A stretch of DNA of 64,000 nucleotides from Blastocatellia bacterium UBA7656 (lineage in GTDB: Bacteria > Acidobacteriota > Blastocatellia > UBA7656). Positions 16,805 to 24,717 of the stretch are shown piece by piece. The notes below the pieces were generated by a model. It was not told the DNA's origin and did no database searches. It saw only the letters and a program-made list of their open reading frames with translations. The position numbers and the translations under genes were made by a program. Position 1 is the first letter of the stretch; every line of letters starts with the position of its first letter. The stretch covers positions 67,186 through 131,185 of the forward strand of contig DLHY01000166.1 in assembly GCA_002483445.1 (NCBI GenBank), written 5' to 3'.

Positions 16805-17407
16805 TCAATCCACATCCCATTTCTTCCCATAATCCAGAATCGGATAAGCGCGCCAGATTTTGGCGGCTGTCTCGTGTCCCACTCGCTCAAGAAACTCATC
16901 GGCGCTCGACCATGGCCAATCCTGCCATTTTTCAACATAGCCGTGTCGCACCGGATTGTGATGAATATAGTTGACGCTGGCCCAGAAATGGCGCTCGGAT
17001 CTGATTTCACGGTCAAAGCAATTGTGCCAGACCTGTCTGCCTCTGTGCTGATCTTCGCCGTTCCATTCAAACGATGAGCGTCCGTGAAACTTTCCGATTT
17101 CGCATCTGAATTCTTTCAAGCGGTCTGTTTTAATAAGAATGTGGTAATGATTGGGCAATATACACCAGGCATAAACGGCTGTCGTGTGCTCGTTGCAAAT
17201 TTCCAGGAGCGCCGTTTCGCATTGAGATATTCTTTCGTGGCTCTTTCCGATCACATTAGCATGTTCATAGCAGGCGGCAGAGATGATGAACTGTCGCTGG
17301 CCTTTAAAGTCCCAGTGCGGGGGCGAATGCAGAGGTCGGCGTTGTCGTCGGCGATACTCAACGACTTCCTTCTGCTGCTGTGGGGTCATCTTTCGATAAT
17401 CGTACAT
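16805..17407 (-). CDS. REP-associated tyrosine transposase (RAYT)
   Basis: A 200-residue Y1-type (IS200/IS605-like) single-strand transposase of the RAYT class. The metal-binding HUH motif appears as LPNHYHILI near residue 88, and the family-typical SVNYIHHNPVRHGYVEKWQDWPWSSADEF lies towards the C terminus. A catalytic tyrosine is likely in that helix. RAYTs act on REP hairpins rather than forming classic insertion sequences, and are usually single-copy domesticated genes. The gene is bracketed by REP pairs at 16727-16804 and 17433-17510, and a third pair lies at 42561-42634. It looks intact. It sits in a decayed restriction locus, in the same orientation as the neighbouring fragments. Confidence 0.9.
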   Translation of the reverse strand: MYDYRKMTPQQQKEVVEYRRRQRRPLHSPPHWDFKGQRQFIISAACYEHANVIGKSHERISQCETALLEICNEHTTAVYAWCILPNHYHILIKTDRLKEFRCEIGKFHGRSSFEWNGEDQHRGRQVWHNCFDREIRSERHFWASVNYIHHNPVRHGYVEKWQDWPWSSADEFLERVGHETAAKIWRAYPILDYGKKWDVD

Positions 17408-17432
17408 TAGCGTTCACCACTGTGTTGAAATA

Positions 17433-17510
17433 CGGTGTTCAGAGTACCAACTTTAGTTGGGGGGCTTGGATTTTCACCCCTGCCGACTGAAGTCGGTACT
17501 CTGAACTGGC
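17433..17510. repeat. REP inverted pair, upstream of RAYT; truncates the DUF1016 gene
   Basis: Left arm 17433-17460 has the hairpin CCAACTTTAGTTGG; right arm 17483-17510 has CCGACTTCAGTCGG (other strand). The same head (GTTCAGAGTA) and the same 5' flank (TTGAAATACGG) occur as in the 16727 copy. It supplies the last codons and stop of the neighbouring DUF1016 protein. Confidence 0.85.
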
Positions 17511-18133
17511 AGATTCAAAAACTCCAGCACGAACGGGTCTTTGACGAAATCCTGCGGCGCGTACTTCTCGCCTTTCTCTCTTCCTCTCTCTAACATCTGC
17601 CGCTTCTGTTTCGACATCGCCGCGCGCTCGAAGAAGAAAGAATTAATCTGGCGTTCCAGTTCCCGCGTCGACCAGTTGCCCTCGGCTGCTTCGATTTCAT
17701 AGAAAATGCGAGCATCCGGGTTTTCGACGCGCATCAGCAAACGGTAATGCGTCCAACTCGATTCGCTACGCAGTGCGTGGCGAATTTGGAAAGTCAGAAA
17801 GAACTGACGCATGTTTTTGATATTGGAGTATGTAAACCCTTTCCCGAATTCCGCCGCCAATTTTACCGCGAGTGATTCAAGCAATTGCTCGCCGTACCCG
17901 GCTCGACGTTTTCCTTTCTGCTCCTGCTCGACGATTGCCTGCCCGATGAGCCAGTAAGCTTGCACCATTTCCGTGTTGATGCTGCGGGCCGCGCGCTGTC
18001 GCGCCTCATCCAGAATCTCGCGCACGCGATTGTAAAGACCACTGATTCGAAGCTGCGATTTGCTCGCGGCAATCGATTTGCCGCCTTTGACGAGCGCGGT
18101 TTTCTGAACTTTTCCCCGACGGGCTTTTTTCAT
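17474..18133 (-). pseudogene. DUF1016 (YhcG-like) protein truncated by a REP element
   Basis: This 219-residue product matches the DUF1016 N-terminal domain (YNRVREILDEARQRAARSINTEMVQAYWLIGQ, GYGEQLLESLAVKLAAEFGKGFTYSNIKNMRQFF), but the PD-(D/E)XK nuclease domain that should follow is missing. The family-typical PFVLEFLNLP is followed by VQSTDFSRQG, and those ten codons are encoded by the REP arm itself, so the gene was cut by that element. DUF1016 proteins are common in type I restriction loci, which fits hsdM 20 bases upstream. The start codon and N-terminal part look intact; a leftover function of the N-terminal domain alone is possible but unsupported. Confidence 0.8.
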
Positions 18134-18153
18134 AAACGTCTCTTTGGCGAATC

Positions 18154-19699
18154 CTAAAGATTGAACCCAAGTCTCGCCAGATTCCTTTTGATTTCGTCTT
18201 CGAGTCTCGCGCTTTCGGTGAACTGCCCGGCGAGTTGCGCGGTCAATCGCTCCATCTTTTCGGCGAAGGCTTCGTCGTCTTCCTCTACCGCTTCCGCGCC
18301 GACGTAGCGCCCCGGTGTCAGCACGTAATCATGCTGTTTGATCTTTTCGAGATTCGCCGCGTAACAGAAACCCGGAATGTCTCGATAAGTTTCTTCGGTT
18401 TCGCCGTCCTGTCGCCATGCGTGATAGGTGTTCGCAATACGGGCGATCTCTTCATCGTCGAAGACTCGAAGGACGCGGGTTTCCAGCCGTCCAAGTTTGC
18501 GGGCATCGATAAACAGAGTCTCGCCGCGACGATCACGGCCATTGGTTCTTTTGTCACGGGTCAGAAACCAGACGCAGGCTGGAATTTGCGTGTTGAAGAA
18601 AAGCTGAGGCGGCAGCGCAACCATGCAATCGATGACATCGGCTTCGATCATCGCCTTGCGAATCGCGCCTTCGTTGTTCTGCGACGAAGACATCGAGCCG
18701 TTGGCCAATATGACGCCCGCCATGCCTGTCGGTTTGAGGTGATAGAGAATGTGCTGCAACCATGCGAAATTGGCGTTGCTCTGAGGCGGAGCGCCAAATT
18801 GCCAGCGCGGATCATCGGCCAGTTTTTCATTCCACCAGTCGGAGATATTGAAAGGCGGATTGGCCATGATGAAATCGGCGCGCAAGTCCGGGTGCTGATC
18901 GCGCAGGAAAGTATCAGCAGGCTCTTTGCCGAGATTGAAATCCATTCCGCGAATGGCCAGATTCATGGCAACCAATCGCCACGTTGTCGGGTTGCTTTCC
19001 TGCCCGTAGATCGAGATGTCGCCGAACCTGCCGCCATGACTTTCGACGAACTTTTCCGACTGCACGAACATTCCGCCCGAACCGCAGCAGGGATCGTAAA
19101 CCTTGCCTCTGTGCGGGGCGATCACTTCGACCAGCACGCGAACGACCGAAGCGGGGGTGTAGAACTGTCCGCCCTTCTTGCCTTCGGCGCTGGCAAATTC
19201 GCCGAGGAAGTATTCATAAACCTGTCCGAGTACATCTTTCGCTTTATGTTCCCCATTGCCGAAACCGATTCTTGAAATCAAACCCACGAGTTCCCCCAGC
19301 CTGCTTGGTTCGAGGTGAGTGCGGGCGAATCGTTTGTCGAGAATTCCTTTCAATCGCGGTGAGCGCGTCATCGATGATCTTGCCGAGGTTCGCTTGCTTG
19401 GCCTGATCCCGGATGCGATCCCATCGTGCGGATTCTGGAACCCAAAAGACGTTAGCTTCAGTGTAGTAGTCACGTTCTTCGAGGTCAGAGACGCGCAGGA
19501 GTTCTTCTTCGATATAGTATTCATCGGCGGGATCGGCGAAACGTCGTTCGAATTCGGCGCGACGTTCGGCGAAAGCATCGGAAACGCATTTCAGGAAGAT
19601 AAGGCCAAGCACGATATGCTTATACTCGGCAGCATCCATGTTGCTGCGGAGTTTATCGGCAGTAGCCCAAAGGGTCTTTTTCACTTCACCGTTGATCAT
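18154..19699 (-). pseudogene. hsdM: type I restriction-modification methyltransferase HsdM, frameshifted
   Basis: In its intact form the product would methylate adenine at N6 as part of a type I restriction complex. The N-terminal part (19699 down to about 19350) reads MINGEVKKTLWATADKLRSN ... KIIDDALTAIE. The remainder, in another frame, reads LKGILDKRFARTHLEPSRLGELV, then the SAM-binding motif VYDPCCGSGGMF and the catalytic motif NPPFNISDW. The frame switch lies at about 19346-19355. Relatives have a few extra residues between AIE and LKG, so a short deletion is likely; TTGAA is shared by the codons on both sides. There is no hsdS nearby and hsdR is a remnant, so the locus is dead unless the frameshift is a sequencing error. 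Confidence 0.85.
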
Positions 19700-20168
19700 C
19701 TGGTCTTTATCCTGTTCTTATGCGGACGGAAAAGGCTCCTTCGGCCTTTTCGGTGCGTTGTGACTTGAGCTTCTTTCCCTGATCTCAGGGCGATCAAACC
19801 TAACATATTCAGACGGCCTATGCGTAGGAAAGTAAAGATAACGATTGCGGTGATGATAGGAAAGCCCTATCCACTTCATCGAAAAAACATTTTGCAAAAC
19901 AAAGCCAATCAGGGCGCATCAACAGTTACATCCACAGCGACCGGAGCCGGCACATCCCGGCCCGCGCGGGTGGCCTGTAGCCGCTCGATTTCATGCGAGA
20001 TTTTGAGCCTGCCTCGCTCAAGGCGCGATTCACAGCGAGTCATACAATCGGGTCGGGGTGGATACCTGCGACGTTTGAGGTCAGGCTTTGTGCTGGCCTG
20101 TTCTGGAGTGGCAGCTTCTCATAATGCCCGCCAGGTCTCAGTAAAAAACAAACAAATTATTTCTGAAA
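19700..20168. other. intergenic stretch upstream of the dead hsdM
   Basis: No convincing gene. A hairpin GAAAAGGC / GCCTTTTC (19729-19751) could be an old terminator. A frame on the plus strand (19820-20188) has no recognisable domain and runs into queG on the opposite strand, so I do not call it. Confidence 0.4.
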
Positions 20169-21302
20169 TTATGCCTCTCCAATTGTGAGCAGAAAAGCTT
20201 CTTCCCGAACTTGCGGATCGCAGTCTAACAGTGATTTTTCAATGAGTCGCGCAGCCTTTTGCGGGTCGAGTTGGGCAAGCGCCCATAGCGCGTGAGAGCG
20301 GATGAGCGGCTCCGGGTCGTGTGAGATGCGTTCGGCGAGCGCGGGCGCAGCGGTTGCCGCTTCGATATTAGCGGCGACGATGGCGGCATTGCGCAACAGC
20401 CCGCGACGTTTGGGGCGTGTAAGCGGAGTGCCTCGGAATCGAGCGCGAAACTCCTGGTCTGTCGCTATCGAAAGCAGTTCTACGAGGTCGAGCCTCTCCC
20501 CGACTCCGGCTTCGGGTCTGAGTTCAGGCCAGAGTGTATCTGAAGAGAATCGATTAAACGGGCAGACGGTCTGGCAGATATCGCAGCCGAAAATCCATTC
20601 GCCAAGCCCTCGGCGCAATTCGCGCGGGATAGCTCCCCGGTTTTCGATAGTAAGGTAAGAGATGCAACGCCGCGAATCGAGCGAGTAAGGCGCAGCAAAA
20701 GCGTTCGTCGGGCAGGCATCGAGGCAGCGATTACATGTGCCGCAACTGATTTTTACCTGTCGGTCTTCAGCGGGCAGTTCCAGATCGATGAGAATCTCGG
20801 AGAGAAAAAACCATGACCCCCTCTGAGGCAAAAGCAGGTTGGTGTTCTTGCCGAAAAAGCCCAGTCCCGCGCGGGCGGCCAAGGCGCGTTCGAGCAGCGG
20901 GACCGCATCGACGAACGAGCGATGATGCAGCCTGCGTCCCGCAAGCTTTTCGATGCGGGCTGCGAGACGTTCGAGGCGCGGCCTTACGACCAGGTGATAG
21001 TCGCGTCCCCAGGCGTATCGCGCGATGCGGCCATAACGGTTTTCGTGAGAGAATTCGGGCGCAGTCGCATAGTAGTTGATCGCCAGCGTGATTATAGACA
21101 GTGATGAAGGCACGAGCGCCGCCGGTCGCGCGTGCAGATGAGTCCTTCGCTGCATGTAATCCATGTCGGCGGCGAATCCGGCCTCGCGCCATTGACGAAA
21201 AGCTTCGTCATCACGCGCAAGCATATCGGCTGAAGTGATCCCGACGATCTCGAATCCGAGCGCGCGAGCTTCGCCTTTGATTTGAGCGATCAGACTGCTC
21301 AC
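20169..21302 (-). CDS. queG: epoxyqueuosine reductase
   Basis: A 377-residue cobalamin-dependent iron-sulfur enzyme that reduces epoxyqueuosine to queuosine at position 34 of tRNAs with GUN anticodons. The N-terminal domain has GFEIVGITSAD and PSSLSIITLAINYY; two 4Fe-4S clusters are marked by CGTCNRCLDACP (near residue 187) and CDICQTVCPFNR (near 240). A HEAT-repeat-like C-terminal domain (RISHDPEPLIRSHALWALAQ) binds tRNA in this family. The start is GTG. It is complete and isolated on the minus strand, downstream of the flavin-binding protein gene. Confidence 0.95.
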   Translation of the reverse strand: MSSLIAQIKGEARALGFEIVGITSADMLARDDEAFRQWREAGFAADMDYMQRRTHLHARPAALVPSSLSIITLAINYYATAPEFSHENRYGRIARYAWGRDYHLVVRPRLERLAARIEKLAGRRLHHRSFVDAVPLLERALAARAGLGFFGKNTNLLLPQRGSWFFLSEILIDLELPAEDRQVKISCGTCNRCLDACPTNAFAAPYSLDSRRCISYLTIENRGAIPRELRRGLGEWIFGCDICQTVCPFNRFSSDTLWPELRPEAGVGERLDLVELLSIATDQEFRARFRGTPLTRPKRRGLLRNAAIVAANIEAATAAPALAERISHDPEPLIRSHALWALAQLDPQKAARLIEKSLLDCDPQVREEAFLLTIGEA

Positions 21303-21356
21303 GGCGAAAGGCTAGAGGGTGTCTGTGAGCGGTGTCAATCAGGCGAGGGCGAAAAT

Positions 21357-22031
21357 TCATTCGCGCAAACTCCGGCCATTGGTTTTGGAATAATGCGAAG
21401 CGGAATGAGAGACAGGAATATCGGCAGGCAATCGAGGATCGGCCACAGGCTCGCAAGCTGTCAGGCGAAGCGGCACTTCGCCAGCCCAGACCGCAAGCGC
21501 GTAATCTTCTTCGTCATCGAGCGGCGGCCCCGTGCGCACTTTGGCGGAGACTTCTTCGAGCGGGAGTCTCAGCACGCTCGTCTGTTTAAGCTCGGACGGA
21601 TTAGGGAGGCGCACTTCATCCCAGCGACCGGGAATGACTTGTTCGGATATTGCCAGGAGGGCTTCGAGTCTTTCCTCTTCATCTTCGACAAGCGAGGCCG
21701 CGCCGAATATCATCACTGAGCGATAATTCATCGAGTGATGAAAAGCTGAGCGCGCAAGCACAAGCCCGTCGAGCAGCGTGACGGTCACGCATACTTCTAT
21801 GCCGCGGGCGAGTGAGCGAAGCATACGGCTTGCGGCTGATCCGTGAATGTAGAGGTTGTCGCCCTTGCGCCCGTAGCCGGTGGGGACGACGAAGGGTCGC
21901 CCATCGACGATGAAACCCACGTGGCAGATGAACGATTCATCGAGTATTCGGTAGACAGCCTCGCGGTCGAACACGCCGCGGTTGGGCAATCGTTTGAGCG
22001 TGGTTCGCTCGGTCGGCTCGAATCTCTCCAT
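21357..22031 (-). CDS. pyridoxamine 5'-phosphate oxidase-related FMN-binding protein
   Basis: A 224-residue protein of the FMN-binding split-barrel fold (PNPOx-like, NimA-type). Typical features are LPNRGVFDREAVYRILDESFICHVGFIVDGRPFVVPTGYGR, then IHGSAASRMLRSL and SAFHHSMNYRSVMIFG, where the SMNYRSV stretch belongs to the flavin/F420-binding region of this group. Members reduce small molecules or bind flavins and haem; the substrate cannot be read from the sequence. It is a cytoplasmic protein with no signal peptide. It is divergent from the RHH-nadA unit. Confidence 0.85.
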   Translation of the reverse strand: MERFEPTERTTLKRLPNRGVFDREAVYRILDESFICHVGFIVDGRPFVVPTGYGRKGDNLYIHGSAASRMLRSLARGIEVCVTVTLLDGLVLARSAFHHSMNYRSVMIFGAASLVEDEEERLEALLAISEQVIPGRWDEVRLPNPSELKQTSVLRLPLEEVSAKVRTGPPLDDEEDYALAVWAGEVPLRLTACEPVADPRLPADIPVSHSASHYSKTNGRSLRE

Positions 22032-22050
22032 TCATTCCTCCCCTGGCAAA

Positions 22051-22080
22051 CAGTTTTCAGTTTTCAGTTTTCAGTTTTTC
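22051..22080. repeat. CAGTTTT tandem repeat
   Basis: About four copies of CAGTTTT. The same unit occurs at 25493-25526. I see no inverted partner here. Confidence 0.7.
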
Positions 22081-22225
22081 ATCATTAACCAATCATCAGC
22101 ATATTATTCATACAGGCTTTCAACAAGAGCCACTTTTTCGACGTGCGGCCAGTCCATTTTCAGCGCGCGATGGCCGGATCGATTTTATCCCTCACGCATC
22201 GTTCCCACCTCGTCATAAATTTCGC

Positions 22226-22254
22226 TTGACACTCGTCAGGTGGCCTTGTATAAG
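22226..22254 (+). promoter_or_regulatory. sigma-70 promoter of the RHH-nadA unit
   Basis: TTGACA (22226-22231) and TATAAG (22249-22254) are separated by exactly 17 bases, close to the ideal sigma-70 promoter. The -10 box is the first part of a perfect palindrome. Confidence 0.8.
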
Positions 22255-22272
22255 ATTTATATAAATCTTATA
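22249..22272. promoter_or_regulatory. 24-bp perfect palindrome, likely operator
   Basis: TATAAGATTTAT is followed directly by its exact reverse complement (ATAAATCTTATA), giving a 24-base uninterrupted palindrome that covers the -10 box. A repressor bound here would block polymerase. The first gene downstream encodes a small RHH DNA-binding protein, so autoregulation is the natural reading. Confidence 0.75.
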
Positions 22273-22302
22273 TAGAGAGAAAAGAAAGCGCGTGGTGAGG
22301 AG

Positions 22303-22497
22303 ATGACTAAAACGAAGGTTAGGACATTTTCGGCGATGGATCGGGATGTGGCGATGCTCGAAGCCGTGGCGCGCTATCACGGTCTGAACAAGAGCGCGAC
22401 GATAACGAGTCTCGTGCGAAAGGAATTCTGGCGCATATTCCCCGCCGGAACCGGCTCGATCAAGCCGGATCGCGGGGCGAAGGTAGAGGAAAAATGA
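22303..22497 (+). CDS. ribbon-helix-helix (CopG-like) regulator, coupled to nadA
   Basis: A 64-residue protein. TKVRTFSAMDRDVAMLEAVARYHGLNKSATITSLVRKEFW has the length and pattern of the RHH fold: a basic beta strand, helix A, a turn with GLNKSATI, then helix B. Such proteins bind DNA as dimers with the paired strands in the major groove and prefer palindromes. A perfect 24-bp palindrome covers the promoter 31 bases upstream. The stop overlaps the nadA start (ATGA), so the two proteins are made from one message. No toxin gene is next to it, which argues against an antitoxin. I infer a repressor of its own operon, and hence of NAD synthesis; the signal it senses is unknown. Confidence 0.7.
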   Translation: MTKTKVRTFSAMDRDVAMLEAVARYHGLNKSATITSLVRKEFWRIFPAGTGSIKPDRGAKVEEK

Positions 22498-23474
22498 GTA
22501 CACAAATTATCAATCTCAACAACTGGCATCCGACCGATGGTGAACGCAAGGCGCTTACGGATGAGATACGAGAGCTTGCCCTCCGGCGCAACGCGATAAT
22601 ACTGGCGCACAATTATCAGGCTTCGGACGTTCAGGACGCGGCCCACTTCGTAGGCGACAGCCTGGGACTCGCTCTCGAAGCGCAGAAAACCGACGCCGAT
22701 CTGATAGTCTTTTGCGGCGTTCACTTCATGGCCGAGTCGGCAAAGATTCTCAACCCGGAAAAGAAAGTGCTTCTGCCGAATCTCTCCGCCGGTTGTTCGC
22801 TTGCGGATTCGATCACGCCCGAAAGCCTGGAAGAATGGATGAAACGATATCCCGGCTATACGGTCGTGACTTATGTGAACTCGACGGCGGACGTGAAAGC
22901 GATGAGCGATATATGCTGCACATCGGCTAATGCCGTAGCGGTCATACGCAGCCTGCCTGGGGATAAAATTCTCTTCACGCCCGACCGCAATCTTGGAAAC
23001 TGGGTCAAAAAGCAGGTGCCTGAAAAAGACATCGTCGTTTATGACGGCGCGTGTCCGACTCACGATGTATTGCGAGGCTCGAACGTCATCAAAACCCGCG
23101 ATGCCTTCCCCGATTCGGTGGTCATCGCTCACCCTGAATGTCGGGAAGACATAATCGCGCTGGCCGACGAGGTATGCTCGACGACTGCGATGCTCGGTCG
23201 GATAGCAAAATACCCGGACGTGAAAACATTCATCGTGGCTACTGAAAGCGGGATCATCCATCAGATGAAGAAGCGATACCCCGACCGCGAGTTCATCATG
23301 GCCGACGGCTGCATAGGATGCCGCCTGCACTGCCCTTACATGAAGATGATCACGCTTGCGGATGTGAAGCGGTCTCTCGTCGAAGACAAATTCGAAATCA
23401 CCGTGGACGAAGACGTTATGCAGGACGCTCGCCGCGCGCTTGAGCGCATGATGGCAGTGCCGCGTGATAACTGA
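22494..23474 (+). CDS. nadA: quinolinate synthase A
   Basis: A 326-residue 4Fe-4S enzyme that condenses iminoaspartate with dihydroxyacetone phosphate to quinolinate in de novo NAD synthesis. Family signatures are AHNYQASDVQDAAHFVGDSLGLA, FCGVHFMAESAKIL, NLSAGCSLADSI, TPDRNLGNWV, HPECREDI and GCIGCRLHCPYMKM; the conserved cysteines that hold the cluster (in HFMAE..., SAGCS/EVCST and CIGC regions) are present. The ATG overlaps the stop of the RHH gene, with GAGG just upstream. nadB and nadC are not in the window, so nadA appears to be regulated separately here. Confidence 0.95.
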   Translation: MSTQIINLNNWHPTDGERKALTDEIRELALRRNAIILAHNYQASDVQDAAHFVGDSLGLALEAQKTDADLIVFCGVHFMAESAKILNPEKKVLLPNLSAGCSLADSITPESLEEWMKRYPGYTVVTYVNSTADVKAMSDICCTSANAVAVIRSLPGDKILFTPDRNLGNWVKKQVPEKDIVVYDGACPTHDVLRGSNVIKTRDAFPDSVVIAHPECREDIIALADEVCSTTAMLGRIAKYPDVKTFIVATESGIIHQMKKRYPDREFIMADGCIGCRLHCPYMKMITLADVKRSLVEDKFEITVDEDVMQDARRALERMMAVPRDN

Positions 23475-23560
23475 AGAGGTGAAGAGAGTGGGAGAATGGG
23501 GGAATGGGAGCGATGAATTTTCATCTCCCACTCCCCCACTCTCCCATTCCCCCACTCTCA
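23474..23560. repeat. inverted pair of GTGGGAGAATGG-type tandem repeats
   Basis: GAAGAGGTGAAGAGAGTGGGAGAATGGGGGAATGGGAG on one side and CTCCCACTCCCCCACTCTCC on the other, with a short loop at about 23513-23523. It directly follows the nadA stop and could serve as its terminator. Confidence 0.7.
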
Positions 23561-23657
23561 TATCACAATCAGCGTGTTACAATAATCCAGACTTTTCAGA
23601 GGCGGCTCGGTTCTAATAGGCTATAGGGGTTCGATAAAGCAAGAATTGGAGTCTGAG

Positions 23658-24287
23658 ATGAGGAAGTTTTCCCTTTTCATTATCGTGATCGCGCTGGCGG
23701 CGACGGATTCGAGCGCGTTTGCCCAGCGCAGAGTAAATCAGGGGCAGCGCAACCCGCGCATATTCAACCCGCAGCGCAATCAGCGGCCTTTCCCCGGCCC
23801 TCGCAAGAACCAGCCGCCGTTCGGGCCTGGGCAGAAGGTAAAAGCCCAGCAGATGTTGATGCAGGCCATCGGACTGACTGAGACGCAGCGGGTGCGGATG
23901 GCCGAGATTCGCCGCAGCAATGAGGACGATGTGATATCGTCGGAACGCCGCTTTCGTCAGGCTCGCAATGCGTTAGACCGCACGATCATGAGCGAAGAGT
24001 ATGACGAGAAGCTCATCAATCAGCGCATAGAGGAATTCGTCGCCGCGCAGAGTGAAGCGACCCGTCAGCGGGCCAGAGTGCGCGCTCAACTCAGAAGCGT
24101 GCTGACGACCGAACAGATTCTCCGCTTCCGCGAGCTTGAGCGCGAATGGATGCAAAGACAGCGCGAGTTGAAAGAGCAGAAGCAGCAGGAGCGCGAGGAA
24201 AAAAACAGAGATGAACAGCAGGCTCTCTTTGGCGGCCCGGATGTTGAAGAAGCGGATTTCGTCACCTGGCTTCTGTTCGGCGTTTAG
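23658..24287 (+). CDS. Spy/CpxP-like periplasmic protein
   Basis: A 209-residue exported helical protein. It starts MRKFSLFIIVIALAATDSSAFAQ, a signal peptide cleaved after AFAQ. A proline/arginine/asparagine-rich linker (residues about 24-60) leads to a helical region with LTETQRVRMAEIRRSNEDD and LTTEQILRFRELEREW, the LTxxQ pattern of the Spy/CpxP family of envelope chaperone-like proteins. The last part is very rich in K, E, Q and R, then ends in hydrophobic FVTWLLFGV. I use the ATG at 23658, six bases after GGAG; a TTG at 23646 is in frame. Function is inferred from fold resemblance only. Confidence 0.65.
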   Translation: MRKFSLFIIVIALAATDSSAFAQRRVNQGQRNPRIFNPQRNQRPFPGPRKNQPPFGPGQKVKAQQMLMQAIGLTETQRVRMAEIRRSNEDDVISSERRFRQARNALDRTIMSEEYDEKLINQRIEEFVAAQSEATRQRARVRAQLRSVLTTEQILRFRELEREWMQRQRELKEQKQQEREEKNRDEQQALFGGPDVEEADFVTWLLFGV

Positions 24288-24388
24288 TCTGCGCTGATTT
24301 TTCAATCGAATTCCCGCCAAACTAGACAGACCCGGCGCTTGCCTATTACAATCTCAGTCTGAAATCTCAAACACAAGAGGAGAAATTG

Positions 24389-24601
24389 ATGGATCAGCAG
24401 CAAGAACAGGCTGTAGAGGAAACCACTTACCACGCGGTCGAGAAAGATGGAGTGGTGACAGCCATCTGGGAAATGCAGGGCCGCAAACATCTGCGCACGA
24501 TTGATCCGCGCAGCGAAGAGGGACGACAGATTCTCGGCACCTACACGCTGGATGAAGCGCACGAGGGCCAGTCAGCACACTCTCAAACCAATCAGCAGTA
24601 A
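24389..24601 (+). CDS. small hypothetical protein
   Basis: A 70-residue acidic, soluble protein that I do not recognise: Q/E-rich at the start, then VEKDGVVTAIWEMQGRKHLRTIDP in the middle, and a polar tail. AGGAG lies six bases before the ATG, which supports translation. It has no signal peptide, membrane segment or coiled coil. It follows the Spy-like gene by about 100 bases and may be transcribed with it. Confidence 0.6.
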   Translation: MDQQQEQAVEETTYHAVEKDGVVTAIWEMQGRKHLRTIDPRSEEGRQILGTYTLDEAHEGQSAHSQTNQQ

Positions 24602-24604
24602 AAG

Positions 24605-24716
24605 AGTGATGAGTGATGAGTGATGAGTGATGAGAAAGCTTTGAACTTTATGAGCCAGGTCAAATAGGCATTTACAACGATGAGCGACATGTTTTCCTGC
24701 TCATCACTCATCACTT
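24605..24716. repeat. inverted pair of GTGATGA tandem repeats
   Basis: GTGATGAGTGATGAG repeats at 24605-24634 and CTCATCACTCATCAC at 24700-24714 face each other with a loop of about 65 bases, between two convergent genes. Confidence 0.75.
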
Positions 24717-24717
24717 G

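Noticed and set aside
19820..20188. A 122-codon plus-strand frame between hsdM and queG
   Set aside because: No domain, no ribosome site, and it runs into queG on the other strand.
22303..22497. The RHH protein could be an antitoxin
   Set aside because: No toxin gene is adjacent; the next gene is nadA, overlapping by ATGA, and a perfect palindrome covers the promoter, which fits a repressor of biosynthesis.
22377..23561. A 394-codon open frame on the minus strand over nadA
   Set aside because: nadA on the plus strand carries all family motifs; the antisense frame begins in repeat sequence and has no recognisable content.
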